Source: Bosea sp. RAC05 (GTDB taxonomy: Bacteria > Pseudomonadota > Alphaproteobacteria > Rhizobiales > Beijerinckiaceae). From it: a stretch of DNA of 64,000 nucleotides. The notes below the pieces were generated by a model, which saw only the letters and a program-made list of their open reading frames with translations, had not been told where the DNA came from and ran no database searches. Below, piece after piece: positions 44,412 through 54,982 of the stretch (positions within the stretch are counted from its first letter, which is position 1; every line of letters starts with the position of its first letter). Both the position numbers and the translations under genes were made by a program. The stretch is from contig NZ_CP016464.1 in assembly GCF_001713455.1 (NCBI RefSeq), forward strand, positions 1,598,001-1,662,000. The letters run 5' to 3'.

Positions 44412-47321
44412 TTACGCCGCCTCGCTCGAACTCGCTGCCGCTGCGCCCATCAGCCGGCGCGCCTCGGCGGCGCTCATCGGCTGGCCGAAGATGTAGCCCT
44501 GCGCGTACTGGCAGCCGAGCTGGTAGAGCTCGATCGCATCCGACTCGGTCTCCGCGCCCTCGGCGACCACGTCCATGCGCAGATCGGCGGCGAGCTGCAC
44601 GATCGAGCGCAGGATCACCGGCGGCTTGCCGTTGCCCATCTGGCGCACGAAGCTCTGGTCGATCTTGATCGTGTCGAAGGGGAAGCGCTGCAGATAGGAC
44701 AGCGACGAATAGCCGGTGCCGAAATCGTCGAGCGAGAGGCCGGCGCCGAGGTCGCGGATGCGCGAGAGCATCTGCGCGGCGTATTCCGGGTTCTCCATCA
44801 CCAGGCTCTCGGTGATCTCGAGCTTGAGCGTGCCGGGCAGGATGCGCCGCCGCGACAGCACCGTCTTCACGTCATGGAGCAGATCGTGGCGGATGAGCTG
44901 CCGGCTCGAGACGTTGACGCTGGCGAAGATCGGCGGGTCGACGTCCAGCGCCGCCTGCCAGGCCTCGAGCTCGCGCGCCGTGCGGTCCATCACATAGACG
45001 CCGAGATCGACGATCAGCCCCGTCTCCTCGGCGATGGCGAGGAAATCCTGCGGCATCAGCCGCCCCTCGCGCGGATGGTCCCAGCGCACCAGCGCCTCGA
45101 AGCCGGCGATGGTGCGGTCTTCCAGCCGCACGATCGGCTGGTACATCACCTGGATCTCGCCGCGCTCGATGGCGCGGCGCAGATCGCTCTCCAGCGCCAG
45201 CCGGTCGTTGCGGTCGGTCCGCATCGCCGGCACGAAGACCTCGATCTTGTTGCCGCCCTGGCGCTTGGCATGGGCCATCGCGAGCTCGGCGTTCTTCAGC
45301 GCGTCGTCCTTGCGCGCCGCCGGCGCCGGGTCGAACAGGGCGAGCCCTACCGAAGGCGTCAGCAGGATCTCGCGCTCGGCGAAGGTGATCGGCGTCGAGA
45401 CGGCGCGGCGCACGAGCTCGGCCAGCGCCAGGATGCGCTCGGGGTCGCGCTCGGACACGAGAATCATGGCGAAGGTGTCGCCGCCGATGCGCGCCAGCGT
45501 GTCCTGCGCCCGCAAGAGGCGGCCGAGCCGGCGCGCCAGCGTCAGCAGGATCGAATCCCCCGCCGAGAAACCGACCGATTCGTTGACCTGCTTGAAGCGG
45601 TCGATGTCGATCACCAGCACCGTCGGGCGGATGTTCTCATCGGCGCGGCAGAAGCCGAAGACGGCCGACAGCCGGTCCTGGAACAGCTTGCGGTTGGGCA
45701 GGCCCGTCAGATTGTCGTGCACGGCGTCGTGCAGCATCCGCTCCTGCGCGGTGCGCTGCTCGGTGACGTCGGCGAGCGTGCCGATGACGCGCACCACCTC
45801 GCCATCGGAGCCGATCACCGGCCGCGCCTTGAGGTTAAACCAGTGATAGTTGCCGCCGGCCGCACGCAGCCGCAGGTCGAGATTGAGCTTGCCGCGGCGC
45901 TGCTCCAGCACGGCGTCGAGCGAGACGCGGTAGCGGTCGCGGTCGGCGACATGCATGTGCTCGAACCAGCGCGAGGCCGAGCCTTCGAGCGAGCCCTTTG
46001 GCAGCCCCAGCAGGGTCTCGATCTGCGGCGAGACGAAGATCTTGTCGGCGCTGACGTCCCAGTCGAAGACGAGGTCGCCCGAGCCCGACAGGGCCAGCGC
46101 CCGCCGCTCGGTATCCGAGACCAGCCCCTGCGACAGGCCGCTGCCGGCAAAGGCGTGCTGGATCACGGTGAAGCCGATCAGCAGCACGATCAGCACCAGA
46201 CCGCCGAGCAGCGCCGGCGCGACCAGATCGCGCTGGAACTGGCCGGTCACCGTGAAGCCCGCCGCGGTCACCCAGACCGCCAGCAGGAACCAGGTCGGGA
46301 TCAGCATCACCGCCCGCTCATAGCCATGGGTGGCGAGATGCAGGATCAGCACGAAGCCGACTGCCGCCACGGCCGCGATCGAGATGCGCGCGATGCCCGA
46401 CGCCATCGGCGCATCGACGACCGCGAGCCCGACCAGCGCCGCCAGCCCCAGCATCCAGACGATGGTGACGTGGCTGTAGCGCACATGCCAGCGCGCCAGA
46501 TTGAGATAGGCGAACAGGAAGACGAGCAGCGTCGCCGCCAGCACCACCTCGGCACCGGCGCGGTAGATCCGCTCGATCGCCGGCGTCAGCGGGAAGATGC
46601 GCTGGAAAAAGCCGAAATCGAGACCCGCATAGGCGAGAACCGCCCAGGCCAGCGCCGCCGCGGCCGGGAAGATCACCGCGCCCTTGACCACGAAGATGAT
46701 CGTCAGGAACAGCGCCAGCAGGCCGGCGATGCCGATGATGATGCCCTTGTAGAGCGTCAGCCCGTTGGTCTTCTGGCGATAGGCCTCCTGCTCGTAGAGA
46801 TAGAGCTGCGGCAGGTTTGAGGACTTCAGCTCGGCGACGAAGGTCACCGTCGTGCCAGGGTCGAGCGTGATCAGGAAGACGTCGGCGTCGGTGCTCGCCT
46901 CGCGCTCGGGGGAGATGCCCTGGCTCGCGGTCACGGCCTCGATGCGGCTGTCGCCGAGATCGGGCCAGATCACGCCCGAGCCGATCAGCCTGTGGAAGGG
47001 GGCGACCAGCAGACGGTCGATCTGCTCGTCGGAATCATTGGTCAGCGCGAAGACGATCCAGTCCGGTCGCGCCCCCGATTCGCGCGCCCGCACCGCGATG
47101 CGGCGCACGATGCCGTCAGGCCCCGGCGCGGTCGAGATCTGGATGACGTCGCCGTCGGACTTGTTGCGCTCGACGATGTTGGTCAGGTCGAGCACCGGTG
47201 CATCGACGGGCACGCGCACCGCTTCCACCGCGGCCGCCGGGCCGGCCGTGGCGAGGACGAACCAGAGCGCGAGCCCGGCGAGGGCGAGGCCGAACCGGAG
47301 GCATCGGTCGGTGAAGGTCAA
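44412..47321 (-). CDS. Membrane PAS-GGDEF-EAL protein (degenerate GGDEF)
   Basis: A 969-residue c-di-GMP-related protein. A signal peptide precedes a periplasmic region of about 170 residues. Seven to eight helices follow ([26 protein letters not shown] onward), then PAS ([39 protein letters not shown]), GGDEF and EAL domains. The GGDEF site reads [11 protein letters not shown], with Glu replaced by Thr, so cyclase activity is doubtful. The EAL domain has [21 protein letters not shown] and [11 protein letters not shown] and KIDQSFV, so phosphodiesterase activity is likely. Start is TTG at 47321, before the signal peptide. A GTG/ATG at 47444/47441 overlaps the acetyltransferase stop and would add 40 residues. 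Confidence 0.85.
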   Translation of the reverse strand: MTFTDRCLRFGLALAGLALWFVLATAGPAAAVEAVRVPVDAPVLDLTNIVERNKSDGDVIQISTAPGPDGIVRRIAVRARESGARPDWIVFALTNDSDEQIDRLLVAPFHRLIGSGVIWPDLGDSRIEAVTASQGISPEREASTDADVFLITLDPGTTVTFVAELKSSNLPQLYLYEQEAYRQKTNGLTLYKGIIIGIAGLLALFLTIIFVVKGAVIFPAAAALAWAVLAYAGLDFGFFQRIFPLTPAIERIYRAGAEVVLAATLLVFLFAYLNLARWHVRYSHVTIVWMLGLAALVGLAVVDAPMASGIARISIAAVAAVGFVLILHLATHGYERAVMLIPTWFLLAVWVTAAGFTVTGQFQRDLVAPALLGGLVLIVLLIGFTVIQHAFAGSGLSQGLVSDTERRALALSGSGDLVFDWDVSADKIFVSPQIETLLGLPKGSLEGSASRWFEHMHVADRDRYRVSLDAVLEQRRGKLNLDLRLRAAGGNYHWFNLKARPVIGSDGEVVRVIGTLADVTEQRTAQERMLHDAVHDNLTGLPNRKLFQDRLSAVFGFCRADENIRPTVLVIDIDRFKQVNESVGFSAGDSILLTLARRLGRLLRAQDTLARIGGDTFAMILVSERDPERILALAELVRRAVSTPITFAEREILLTPSVGLALFDPAPAARKDDALKNAELAMAHAKRQGGNKIEVFVPAMRTDRNDRLALESDLRRAIERGEIQVMYQPIVRLEDRTIAGFEALVRWDHPREGRLMPQDFLAIAEETGLIVDLGVYVMDRTARELEAWQAALDVDPPIFASVNVSSRQLIRHDLLHDVKTVLSRRRILPGTLKLEITESLVMENPEYAAQMLSRIRDLGAGLSLDDFGTGYSSLSYLQRFPFDTIKIDQSFVRQMGNGKPPVILRSIVQLAADLRMDVVAEGAETESDAIELYQLGCQYAQGYIFGQPMSAAEARRLMGAAAASSSEAA

Positions 47322-47440
47322 GCTGCGCTCGTATCTGGAACGGGGAACGGTGATGCGGGGTCGTGCGCCAGTCCTATCGGCGGGTCGTGGCGAGGGCAAG
47401 GCATGGCCGGGTCTGCCTCCCCAGCCTTGGCCGACCCGCA

Positions 47441-48040
47441 TCACCGGGCATCACCTGGCAGGCGGTCGCTCGCCAGCGCCGCATAGAGCAGGTGGTCGGC
47501 CCACAGCCCATTGATCCGCAGATAGGCGCGCGCCAGCCCCTCATGCTGGAAACCGACGCGCTCGAGCAGGCGGCGGGACGGCTCGTTGCTGGGCAGGCAG
47601 GCCGCCTCGACGCGGTGCAGCGCGAGGTCCTGGAAGGCGAAGCGTAGCGCGCCGCGCACGGCCTCGCTCATATGGCCCTTGCCGGCATGGCGCTCGCCCA
47701 TCCAGTAGCCGAGCGTGCAGGCCTGGGCGACGCCGCGCCGCACCAGCCCGAGCGTCAGCCCGCCGAGCAGCGCGTCGGTGCGGGCATCGACCACGAACAG
47801 CGAATAGGCCTCGTCGGCGGCGATTTCGCGCGCCGCCCGCTTGACCCGCAGGCGGAAGGAGTTCCGCGTCAGGTCGTCCTCGTTCCAGGTCGGCTCCCAG
47901 GGCGTCAGGAAGTCCCGGCTCTCCGTCCGCAGCAGCGACCAGGCGGCATAGTCGCCGGCCTGCGGGGCGCGCAGGATCAGGTTCTGGGTCCGGATCAGCG
48001 GGCGTGTCGGCGGCTCTGTCGAGAAGCGGAACAGCGCCAT
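47441..48040 (-). CDS. RimJ/RimL-like GNAT acetyltransferase
   Basis: A 199-residue acetyltransferase of the ribosomal-protein N-acetyltransferase type. Blocks: [69 protein letters not shown] and [33 protein letters not shown] 48040 is the start; the upstream frame overlaps the M16 gene. The stop overlaps a possible start of the c-di-GMP gene. Situated in a thrC-M16-GNAT run on the minus strand. Confidence 0.9.
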   Translation of the reverse strand: MALFRFSTEPPTRPLIRTQNLILRAPQAGDYAAWSLLRTESRDFLTPWEPTWNEDDLTRNSFRLRVKRAAREIAADEAYSLFVVDARTDALLGGLTLGLVRRGVAQACTLGYWMGERHAGKGHMSEAVRGALRFAFQDLALHRVEAACLPSNEPSRRLLERVGFQHEGLARAYLRINGLWADHLLYAALASDRLPGDAR

Positions 48041-48044
48041 GGCG

Positions 48045-49394
48045 TCACGCGCCCGCCCGTGCCGCGTGTTTGAGCGCCTTGGCCGGCGGCAGCCCCTGCA
48101 GCGGGCCGACCGCCGCGACCGTTGGCTGGTGGCCGAGCAGCGAGCGCCCGGCCGCGCGCACATCCTCCAGCGTCACCGCGTCGAGCCGCGCCGCCAGTTC
48201 CTCGCGCGGGATCGCCCGGCCGAACAGCAGCACCTGCCGCGCCATCTGGTCGAGCTTGCCGCCGGGGCTTTCGAGCGAGGCCAGAAGCCCGACCTTCATC
48301 TGCGCCCGCGCGCGAGCGACTTCGGCTTCCGTCGTGTCCTCCGCCGCCTGCCGCAGGCAGGAGAGCGCGACCTCGATCAGCTCGCCGACATCCTCCGGCG
48401 CCGTGCCAGCCCCGATGCCGAAGACGCCGCAATCGGAGAAGGGCCAGTGGAAGGCGTCGATCGCATAGGCCAGCCCGCGCTTCTCGCGCACCTCCTGGAA
48501 CAGCCGCGAGGAGAGCCCGCCGCCGAGCACCGAGGAGAAGATCTGCAGGGGATAATGCGCCCCGTCCTTGAAGGCCCGGCCGGGGAAGCCGAGCACGAGA
48601 TGGACCTGCTCCTCGTCGCTGCCGACGCGCGCCTCGCCGCCGCGGTAATGCCCGTCCTCGCGGGCTGGGAGGGTGGCGGGGCAGGCCGGCAGGGCGGCCA
48701 GATGCGTCTGCGCCAGCGCCACCAGTTCCTCGTGATTCACCGCGCCCGACGCCGCCAGCACCATGTTGCCGGCGTGGTAGTGGCGCGCGAGATAGGCGCG
48801 GATCGCGTCGGGCGTGAAGCTCTGTACCGTCTTGGCGGTGCCCAGGATCGGCCGACCCAGCGGCTGGTCCGGGAAGGCCGCCTGCAGGAAGCGGTCATAG
48901 ACGAGATCGTCCGGCGTATCCTGCACGGCGCCGATCTCCTGCAGGATCACGCCCTTCTCGCGCTTCAGCTCCTCCTCGGTGAGCGAGGAGGCGGTCAGGA
49001 TGTCGGAGAGAATGTCGACCGCCAGCGGCAGGTCGGAGCCGAGCACGCGGGCGGTGTAGCAGGTGTATTCGACCGAGGTCGCGGCGTTGAGGTCGCCGCC
49101 GACGCTCTCGATCTCCTCGGCGATCTGCAGCGCGCTGCGCCGCGCCGTGCCCTTGAAGGCCATGTGTTCGAGCAGATGGGCGAGCCCGTGCTCATGGGGC
49201 AGCTCGTCGCGCGAGCCCGCGCCGATCCAGATGCCGAGCGAGACGGTCGCGGCATGGTCCATGCGCTGCGAGACGATCCGCAGGCCCGAGGGCAGTGTCG
49301 TCAGCCCGACGGAGGGGTCGTGCGCGCCGCGCACCCCGCTGGCCGCGACCTCGCCTGTCTCGGCCGGGCCGGCCGCGCTCATCTCCGCGCTCAT
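48045..49394 (-). CDS. M16-family zinc peptidase
   Basis: A 449-residue pitrilysin/MPP-like peptidase. The inverted zinc motif HLLEH is in GLAHLLEHMAFKGT, with the distal Glu in TSLTEEELKREKGVILQEIG, and the R/Y pair in the second half (EVREKRGLAYAI). The ATG overlaps the thrC stop (ATGA). The thrC-M16 arrangement is standard in rhizobia; substrate unknown. Confidence 0.93.
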   Translation of the reverse strand: MSAEMSAAGPAETGEVAASGVRGAHDPSVGLTTLPSGLRIVSQRMDHAATVSLGIWIGAGSRDELPHEHGLAHLLEHMAFKGTARRSALQIAEEIESVGGDLNAATSVEYTCYTARVLGSDLPLAVDILSDILTASSLTEEELKREKGVILQEIGAVQDTPDDLVYDRFLQAAFPDQPLGRPILGTAKTVQSFTPDAIRAYLARHYHAGNMVLAASGAVNHEELVALAQTHLAALPACPATLPAREDGHYRGGEARVGSDEEQVHLVLGFPGRAFKDGAHYPLQIFSSVLGGGLSSRLFQEVREKRGLAYAIDAFHWPFSDCGVFGIGAGTAPEDVGELIEVALSCLRQAAEDTTEAEVARARAQMKVGLLASLESPGGKLDQMARQVLLFGRAIPREELAARLDAVTLEDVRAAGRSLLGHQPTVAAVGPLQGLPPAKALKHAARAGA

Positions 49395-50806
49395 GCCGCA
49401 GCGCTCCGCACGGCCCGCGCCTTGGCGCGCACGAAGGCCTCGATCGCGCTTTGGTCGTTGGGCAGCAGCGTGAAGCGCTCGTCCCGCTCCATCAGATCGC
49501 CGAGATGCGCAGGCAAAGCGGGCGTGACGCCGCTCGCCGCCTTCACCGCAGCGGGGAACTTGGCCGGATGGGCGGTGCCGAGCACGATCATCGGCGTCGC
49601 CGGATCCTTCAACAGCCCGCCGCGCGCCGCTGCGACCCCGACCGCCGTATGCGGATCGAGCAGATAGCCCGCCTCGCGCCAGGTCCGGCCGATCTCGGCG
49701 GAGGTCGCCGCCTCGTCGATGCCGGTGGCGTCGAACTCGGCGCGGATCGCGGCCAGCGGCTCGGCTGCGATCTCGAAGCGCCCCGATTGCTGCAGCGACT
49801 GCATCAGCCGCCGCACGGCCGCACCGTCCCGGCCATGCACCTCGAACAGCAGCCGCTCGAAATTCGAGGAGATCTGGATGTCCATCGAAGGCGAGGTCGT
49901 GGCATGCACGCCCTTCATCTCATAGGCGCCGGTGGCAAGCGTACGCGCCAGGATGTCGTTGCTGTTGGTGCCGATCAGCAGCCGCTCGATCGGCAGACCC
50001 ATGCGCTTGGCCACGAAGCCGGCCAGCACGTCGCCGAAATTCCCGGTCGGCACGGCAAACGAGACCTTGCGGCCGGGTGCGCCGAGCGAGACGGCCGAGG
50101 TGAAGTAATAGACCACCTGCGCCGCGATGCGGGCCCAGTTGATCGAGTTCACGCCCGACAGGCCGATCTCGTCGCGGAAGGCGTGGTGGTTGAACAGCGC
50201 CTTCACCAGGTTCTGGCAGTCGTCGAAGGTACCTTCGACCGCGACCGCATGGACGTTGTCGGCCGCGACCGTCGTCATCTGCCGGCGCTGCACGTCCGAG
50301 ACGCGGCCCTGCGGATAGAGGATGAAGACGTCGACCCGCTCGAGACCCTTGAAGGCGTCGATCGCCGCGCCGCCGGTATCGCCCGAGGTCGCGCCGACGA
50401 TGGTAGCGCGCTCGCCGCGCAGCTTCAGTACATGGTCCATCAGCCGCCCGAGCAGCTGCATCGCCACGTCCTTGAAGGCGAGCGTCGGGCCGTGGAAGAG
50501 CTCCAGCACGAAGAGATTGTCGCCGATCTGATTGAGCGGGCAGACGGCCGGGTGCCGGAAGGTGGCGTAGGCCTCGGCGATCATCGCCGACAGCGCCGAC
50601 CCCTCGACATCGCCATCGGCCAGTGCCCCGACGATCCGCTCGGCGACGTCGGCATAGCTGCAGCCGGAAAAGCCGGCGATCTCGTTGGGCGTCAGCGTCG
50701 GCCAGGCCTTGGGCACATAAAGCCCGCCATCGCGGGCGAGCCCGGCCAGCAGCGCATCGGAGAAGGAGAGGGCGGGAGCCTCCCCGCGGGTGGACACATG
50801 CAGCAC
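49391..50806 (-). CDS. thrC: Threonine synthase ThrC
   Basis: A 471-residue PLP enzyme that forms threonine from O-phosphohomoserine. Blocks: MLHVSTRGEAPALSFSDALLAGLARDGGLYVP, FHGPTLAFKDVAMQLLG with the PLP Lys, GATSGDTGGAAIDAFKG, NDILARTLATGAYEMKGVH-like and STAHPAKFP. Length fits the long (bacterial) type. Followed by the M16 peptidase with ATGA overlap. Confidence 0.95.
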   Translation of the reverse strand: MLHVSTRGEAPALSFSDALLAGLARDGGLYVPKAWPTLTPNEIAGFSGCSYADVAERIVGALADGDVEGSALSAMIAEAYATFRHPAVCPLNQIGDNLFVLELFHGPTLAFKDVAMQLLGRLMDHVLKLRGERATIVGATSGDTGGAAIDAFKGLERVDVFILYPQGRVSDVQRRQMTTVAADNVHAVAVEGTFDDCQNLVKALFNHHAFRDEIGLSGVNSINWARIAAQVVYYFTSAVSLGAPGRKVSFAVPTGNFGDVLAGFVAKRMGLPIERLLIGTNSNDILARTLATGAYEMKGVHATTSPSMDIQISSNFERLLFEVHGRDGAAVRRLMQSLQQSGRFEIAAEPLAAIRAEFDATGIDEAATSAEIGRTWREAGYLLDPHTAVGVAAARGGLLKDPATPMIVLGTAHPAKFPAAVKAASGVTPALPAHLGDLMERDERFTLLPNDQSAIEAFVRAKARAVRSAAA

Positions 50807-50897
50807 GGCGTCTTGTCTCGGTGATCTGGCGTGATGTCGGCGTGAGGACAGCTATAGGCCCGCCGGGCGGCGAGGGCAAAGGGCGAAAGGGTCGAGC

Positions 50898-51008
50898 CCT
50901 CATCCTGAGGAGCAGGCGAAGCCTGCGTCTCGAAGGATGGTTCAGGAGGCGACGGCGCCCTCTGGATCATCCTTCGAGACGCCGCTGCCGCGGCTCCTCA
51001 GGATGAGG
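50898..51008. repeat. Intergenic palindromic repeat between thrC and surf1
   Basis: A long inverted repeat: CTCATCCTGAGGAGC ... GTCTCGAAGGATG on the left is mirrored by CATCCTTCGAGAC ... GCTCCTCAGGATGAG on the right, with an asymmetric centre. The type is common as a dispersed intergenic repeat in Hyphomicrobiales. Lies outside genes; could form a strong hairpin at the end of the oxidase operon transcript. Confidence 0.8.
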
Positions 51009-51028
51009 TCAGGAAAGACCGAACGATC

Positions 51029-51799
51029 TCAGGCCACCTCGCCGGCTTTCCTGCGCCCCTGCCAGGCAAACGCCGCAAACACCCCGATCAGCGTCAGCGC
51101 CAGTCCGAACCAAGTCAGCGCATAGGACAAATGGTTGTCGGGGATACGCGCGATCAGCTCCTTCGCATCGACGCCGGCCGGGGGCGTCAGCCCGTCGCCC
51201 TGGCGCTCGGCCTCCAGATAGAACGGCGCGGCTGCCCCGATGCCGAGCGAGGCGGCGATCGCGGCAGGGTCGCGCGTGTAGAATTCGCGATTGGCGGGCA
51301 GGTCGGCGGGTGTGAAGGAACCGCGGCCTTCCGGTGCACGCAGGAAGCCGGTGACCGTCGCCGGGCCCGAGGCCGGTTTGATCTCGCCGAGCCGGCCTTC
51401 CGGCACGAATCCGCGATTGACCAGGATGACGCCGCCATCGTCGAGCCGGAAGCCCTGGAAGATCCAGCGGCCGAAGCCGGCGAGCTGGCGCGTGCCGCGC
51501 TCCCCGGCGGCGATGGTGGTGCGGACCCCGGCGAAGGGCCCATCGATGAAGGTTCCCTGTGCGCTCACCCGCGTCAGGTCGAGCGCGGCGGGGTCCAGCG
51601 ATGCCCAGCTCGCGGTGGCCGGCATGGCGGCGGGCGCGCCGGCGGCCTGGGCGGCGAGCCGGTCGATGAAGACGCGCTTCTCGGTCATCCGCGCGATCTG
51701 CCACGCCCCGAGCGTGCAAAGGATCGCAACACCGAGGATCGAGAGCAGCGCCGGCCAGAGCAGGCGCGGACGGCGCGGGGCGGAGGTGACCTCGCTCAC
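51029..51799 (-). CDS. SURF1 family cytochrome oxidase biogenesis protein
   Basis: A 256-residue inner-membrane protein needed for heme a insertion in cytochrome c oxidase. An N-terminal helix (LLWPALLSILGVAILCTLGAWQI) and a C-terminal helix (YALTWFGLALTLIGVFAAFAW) bracket a periplasmic part with RVSAQGTF, GFRLDDGGVILVNRGFVP and NHLSYALTW, which are SURF1 hallmarks. The ATG overlaps the DUF983 stop. Last gene of the oxidase operon. Confidence 0.93.
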   Translation of the reverse strand: MSEVTSAPRRPRLLWPALLSILGVAILCTLGAWQIARMTEKRVFIDRLAAQAAGAPAAMPATASWASLDPAALDLTRVSAQGTFIDGPFAGVRTTIAAGERGTRQLAGFGRWIFQGFRLDDGGVILVNRGFVPEGRLGEIKPASGPATVTGFLRAPEGRGSFTPADLPANREFYTRDPAAIAASLGIGAAAPFYLEAERQGDGLTPPAGVDAKELIARIPDNHLSYALTWFGLALTLIGVFAAFAWQGRRKAGEVA

Positions 51800-52170
51800 G
51801 GCTCGAGCCTGCCTTCCTGCGCCTTGTGGACATATTGCAAGGAGACCGCGAGCCCCTTCATCGGCCGCAGCAGCGCGAGACAGACGATCACCGCCAGCGG
51901 CAGCCAGATCGTCAGATGCAGCCAGATCGGCGGCTCATAGGCGATCTCGACATAAAGCGCTGCGCCCAGCACGGCGAAGCCCGCGATCAGCATGATGAAC
52001 ACCGCCGGCCCGTCGGCCGAATCGGCGAAGCTGTAGTCGAGGCCGCAGGCCGCGCAGCGCGGCCGCACCTTGAGGAAGCCCTCGAACAGCTTGCCTTCGC
52101 CGCAGCGCGGGCAGAGGCCCTTTAGGCCGGTCGAGTAGGGCGAGGGCAGGCTGGGCTGATCGTCGGCCAT
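51796..52170 (-). CDS. DUF983 family protein (oxidase operon)
   Basis: A 124-residue membrane protein of the DUF983 family. The N-terminus YSTGLKGLCPRCGEGKLFEGFLKVRPRCAACGLDYSF has two CxxC zinc-ribbon pairs; two helices follow (FIMLIAGFAVLGAALYV; IWLPLAVIVCLALLRP). DUF983 genes lie in alphaproteobacterial oxidase operons; the role is not defined. AGGAGG sits seven bases before ATG 52170, partly inside an upstream hairpin. Confidence 0.9.
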   Translation of the reverse strand: MADDQPSLPSPYSTGLKGLCPRCGEGKLFEGFLKVRPRCAACGLDYSFADSADGPAVFIMLIAGFAVLGAALYVEIAYEPPIWLHLTIWLPLAVIVCLALLRPMKGLAVSLQYVHKAQEGRLEP

Positions 52171-52184
52171 GGGGCGGCCTCCTG

Positions 52185-52214
52185 AAAAGCGAAAGGCGGC
52201 CGAGGCCGCCTTTC
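52185..52214 (-). terminator. Hairpin between ctaE and DUF983 (attenuator-like)
   Basis: GAAAGGCGGCC-GA-GGCCGCCTTTC, arms 11 bases each and perfectly paired, then GCTTTT on the minus strand. It sits between ctaE and the DUF983 gene, whose AGGAGG site begins just beyond. Could act as partial terminator, so DUF983 and surf1 may be expressed at a lower level. Confidence 0.6.
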
Positions 52215-52237
52215 CAGGGTTCTGATGGCGGCTTGCC

Positions 52238-53095
52238 TCAGTGTGCGCCGGGGGTACCCGCCGCCCAGACATAGATCGCGGCGAAGAGGAACAGCCAGAC
52301 GACGTCGACGAAGTGCCAGTACCAGGCGGCGAACTCGAAGCCGAGATGCTGGGCCGGCTTGAAGTGGCCGAGATAGACCCGGTACAGGCAAACCGCCAGG
52401 AAGATCGTGCCGATCACCACATGCGCGCCGTGGAAGCCGGTCGCCATGAAGAAGGTCGCGCCATAGATGTGGCCGGCGAAGGCGAAGGCGGCGTGCGAGT
52501 ACTCGTACACCTGGCAGATCGTGAACAGCACGCCGAGGATCACGGTCAGCCACAGCGCCTGCTTCAGGCCCTTGCGGTCGTCATGGATCAGCGCGTGATG
52601 CGCCCAGGTCACCGTCGTGCCCGAGGTCAGCAGGATCAGCGTGTTGAGCAGCGGCAGGTGCCAGGGGTCGAAGGTCTGGATGCCGGTCGGGGGCCAGACG
52701 CCGCCGGTGAACTCCTTGCGGGTGTAGTTGATCGCCTCGCCGGCGAAGAGGCTGGCGTCGAAGAAGGCCCAGAACCAGGCGACGAAGAACATCACCTCGG
52801 AGGCGATGAACATCAGCATGCCGTAGCGGTGATGCATCTGCACCACCTTGGTGTGATGCCCCTCCCTTTCCGCCTCGCGGACCACGTCCATCCACCAGGC
52901 GAGCATCGTGTAGAGCACGCCGAGCGTGCCGATGCCGAACACCAGCGGGCCGAGCTTCATGCCGCCCAGCGTCATCGCCTTCATCCACATCACGGCGCCC
53001 GTCGCCATGACCGTCGCGCTGATCGAGCCAACGAGAGGCCACGGGCTCGGGTCGACGAGGTGGTAATCGTGGTTCTTGGTATGGGCCCCGGCCAT
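52238..53095 (-). CDS. ctaE: Cytochrome c oxidase subunit III
   Basis: A 285-residue, seven-helix subunit of aa3 oxidase. Landmarks: [121 protein letters not shown] and [17 protein letters not shown]. Length normal. Fifty bases after ctaG. Confidence 0.96.
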   Translation of the reverse strand: MAGAHTKNHDYHLVDPSPWPLVGSISATVMATGAVMWMKAMTLGGMKLGPLVFGIGTLGVLYTMLAWWMDVVREAEREGHHTKVVQMHHRYGMLMFIASEVMFFVAWFWAFFDASLFAGEAINYTRKEFTGGVWPPTGIQTFDPWHLPLLNTLILLTSGTTVTWAHHALIHDDRKGLKQALWLTVILGVLFTICQVYEYSHAAFAFAGHIYGATFFMATGFHGAHVVIGTIFLAVCLYRVYLGHFKPAQHLGFEFAAWYWHFVDVVWLFLFAAIYVWAAGTPGAH

Positions 53096-53144
53096 CTAAA
53101 ATCTCCGCGTCCGGCTTGTGCAGCGCTTGTTTCTGCGCCTGTGT

Positions 53145-53762
53145 CTACAGATTCGATGTGCCCGCGTCACCCTTGGCGGGCGCGCTCGCGCCCTGGGCGA
53201 GCGGCTGTCCCGACTTGGAGGCGAAATAGGTGTAGGACAGCGTGATCGCCTTCAGCCCGTCGAGTTCGCGCTTATCGGCGATCTCCGGGTCGATATAGAA
53301 CACCACCGGCGCCTCCAGGCTCTCGCCCGGCTGCAGCGTGTGCTCGGTGAAGCAGAAGCACTGGATCTTGACGAAGAACGCCGCGCCCTTGTCGGGGGCG
53401 ATGTTGTAGCTCGCGATGCCCGTCGTCGGCCGGTCGGTCCGGTTGGTGATCTTGTAGAACACCGTCTTGGTCTCGCCGACCCGAAGCTTGATCTCGGGGC
53501 TCTCGGCCTCGAACTTCCAGCCGAGACCGGGGGCGACGTTGGCGTCGAACCGCACCGACATCGTCCGGTCGAGGATCGTCCCGGCGGCGGCGGTGCCGAC
53601 CTTCGGCGTCCCGCCGAAGCCGGTCGCGCGGCAGAACATATCGTAGAGCGGCACGGCCGCGAAGGAGAGGCCCGTCATCGCCATCACCACGCCGCTGCAG
53701 ATCAGCGCGGTGCGGCCGAGGTTCTGGGGGCGTTGCGGAGCGGGTGCGGGCTTGTCCATCAC
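53145..53762 (-). CDS. ctaG: Cytochrome c oxidase assembly protein CtaG/Cox11
   Basis: A 205-residue copper chaperone that loads CuB. One N-terminal helix (TALICSGVVMAMTGLSFAAVPLYDMFCRATGFGG), and the copper motif IQCFCFTEHTLQPGE (CxCF). ATG overlaps the coxF-like stop (ATGA). The C-terminal ten residues (KGDAGTSNL) are an extension. Confidence 0.95.
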   Translation of the reverse strand: MMDKPAPAPQRPQNLGRTALICSGVVMAMTGLSFAAVPLYDMFCRATGFGGTPKVGTAAAGTILDRTMSVRFDANVAPGLGWKFEAESPEIKLRVGETKTVFYKITNRTDRPTTGIASYNIAPDKGAAFFVKIQCFCFTEHTLQPGESLEAPVVFYIDPEIADKRELDGLKAITLSYTYFASKSGQPLAQGASAPAKGDAGTSNL

Positions 53763-53932
53763 AGCGGCCTGTTGAGGATGGCGGGGCCGGTTTTCACCAG
53801 CGTGACGACGAAGAAGAACACGACGAGACCGCCCAGAACCAGCGCCAGCGCGATCGAGCGGCGCCGCCGGCGGGCCATGTCCTCCGGCGAGAAGGCGGCG
53901 GGCGCCTCGGGTGCTTTCGGCGGCCCACTCAT
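53759..53932 (-). CDS. CoxF-like small membrane protein of the oxidase operon
   Basis: A 57-residue protein read from the bases. N-terminus is Pro/Ala-rich ([20 protein letters not shown]), then RRRRR and one hydrophobic helix ([21 protein letters not shown]), ending [11 protein letters not shown]. Short single-helix proteins of this type, with a [10 protein letters not shown] block, lie between ctaB and ctaG in rhizobial oxidase operons and are called CoxF or assembly protein. Overlaps both neighbours by 4 bases. Confidence 0.85.
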   Translation of the reverse strand: MSGPPKAPEAPAAFSPEDMARRRRRSIALALVLGGLVVFFFVVTLVKTGPAILNRPL

Positions 53933-54876
53933 CCGATCACCTTGGGCAGCGCCCACATCAGGCCGAGCCCGTTTTCCACGAGCAGCACGGCGAACAGGCC
54001 GAAGAGATAGAGGATCGAGAAGCCGAACAGCGACCAGCAGGCCTTCGTCGCGGCCTCGCCCTCGGTCCGGCGCCAGACGCGGACCGCGAGCACGATCATG
54101 GCCAGCCCGCTCGCCACGGAGACGACGAGATAGCCCAGGCCCGCGAAGCCCATCAGCGCCGGCAGCACGGCGACGGGCGCCATCAGCAGCGTGTAGAGCA
54201 CGATCTGCCGGCGCGTCGCGGCCGGGCCGGCGACATTCGGCATCATCGGGATGCCGGCGCGGCCGTAATCGGCGGCCTTCACCAGCGCCAGCGCCCAGAA
54301 ATGCGGCGGCGTCCACAGGAAGATGATCGCAAACAGCACGATCGAATGCAGGCCGAGATCGCCGGTGACGACCGCCTCGCCGATCATCGGCGGGAAGGCG
54401 CCGGCGGCACCGCCGATGACGATGTTCTGCGGCGTCCAGCGCTTCAGCCACATCGAGTAGACGACGGCGTAGAAGAAGATCGTGAAGGCGAGCATCGCCG
54501 CCGCCAGCAGGTTGGCGACGAGGCCGAGGACGAGCACCGAGCCGATCGAGAGCGTCAGCCCGAAGGCCAGCGCCTCGGAGGGCAGCACGCGGCCCGACGG
54601 GATCGGGCGCTTGGCGGTGCGCGACATCAGCTGGTCGATGTCGGCGTCATACCACATGTTGAGGCAGCCCGAGGCCCCCGCGCCGACCGCGATCGCCAGC
54701 AGCGAGGCCAGCGCGATGACGGGGTGCACCGAGCCGGGCGCCGTCGCCATGCCGGCCATGGCGGTGATCACGACGAGCGACATCACGCGCGGCTTGAGCA
54801 GCGCGAAGAAGTCGCGCGCCTCGCCGGTGGAGGTCAGCGCGGCGCCGTCGGTACGGGTTTCGAAGGCTGCAGACAT
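53929..54876 (-). CDS. ctaB: Protoheme IX farnesyltransferase CtaB
   Basis: A 315-residue membrane prenyltransferase that makes heme O for the oxidase. Active-site Asp-rich motifs: [25 protein letters not shown] and the second loop [36 protein letters not shown] opens the first helix. Start 54876 is at the family N-terminus; an open frame further upstream is a shadow of ctaD. It begins 140 bases after ctaD, past a strong hairpin. Confidence 0.95.
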   Translation of the reverse strand: MSAAFETRTDGAALTSTGEARDFFALLKPRVMSLVVITAMAGMATAPGSVHPVIALASLLAIAVGAGASGCLNMWYDADIDQLMSRTAKRPIPSGRVLPSEALAFGLTLSIGSVLVLGLVANLLAAAMLAFTIFFYAVVYSMWLKRWTPQNIVIGGAAGAFPPMIGEAVVTGDLGLHSIVLFAIIFLWTPPHFWALALVKAADYGRAGIPMMPNVAGPAATRRQIVLYTLLMAPVAVLPALMGFAGLGYLVVSVASGLAMIVLAVRVWRRTEGEAATKACWSLFGFSILYLFGLFAVLLVENGLGLMWALPKVIG

Positions 54877-54982
54877 CGGCTTTGTCGTTTCGGTCCTCGG
54901 AAGCGCGGCTGCGCGCTTAGAAAGCTCTGCGGCAGGGGCCGCCCGTCTCCGGAACGCCGCGCGGGGCGCTCGGGGGAGGGGC

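Noticed and set aside
44379..46820. 813-residue plus-strand frame
   Set aside because: Antisense shadow of the GGDEF-EAL gene; His/Asp/Arg-rich pattern typical of such shadows.
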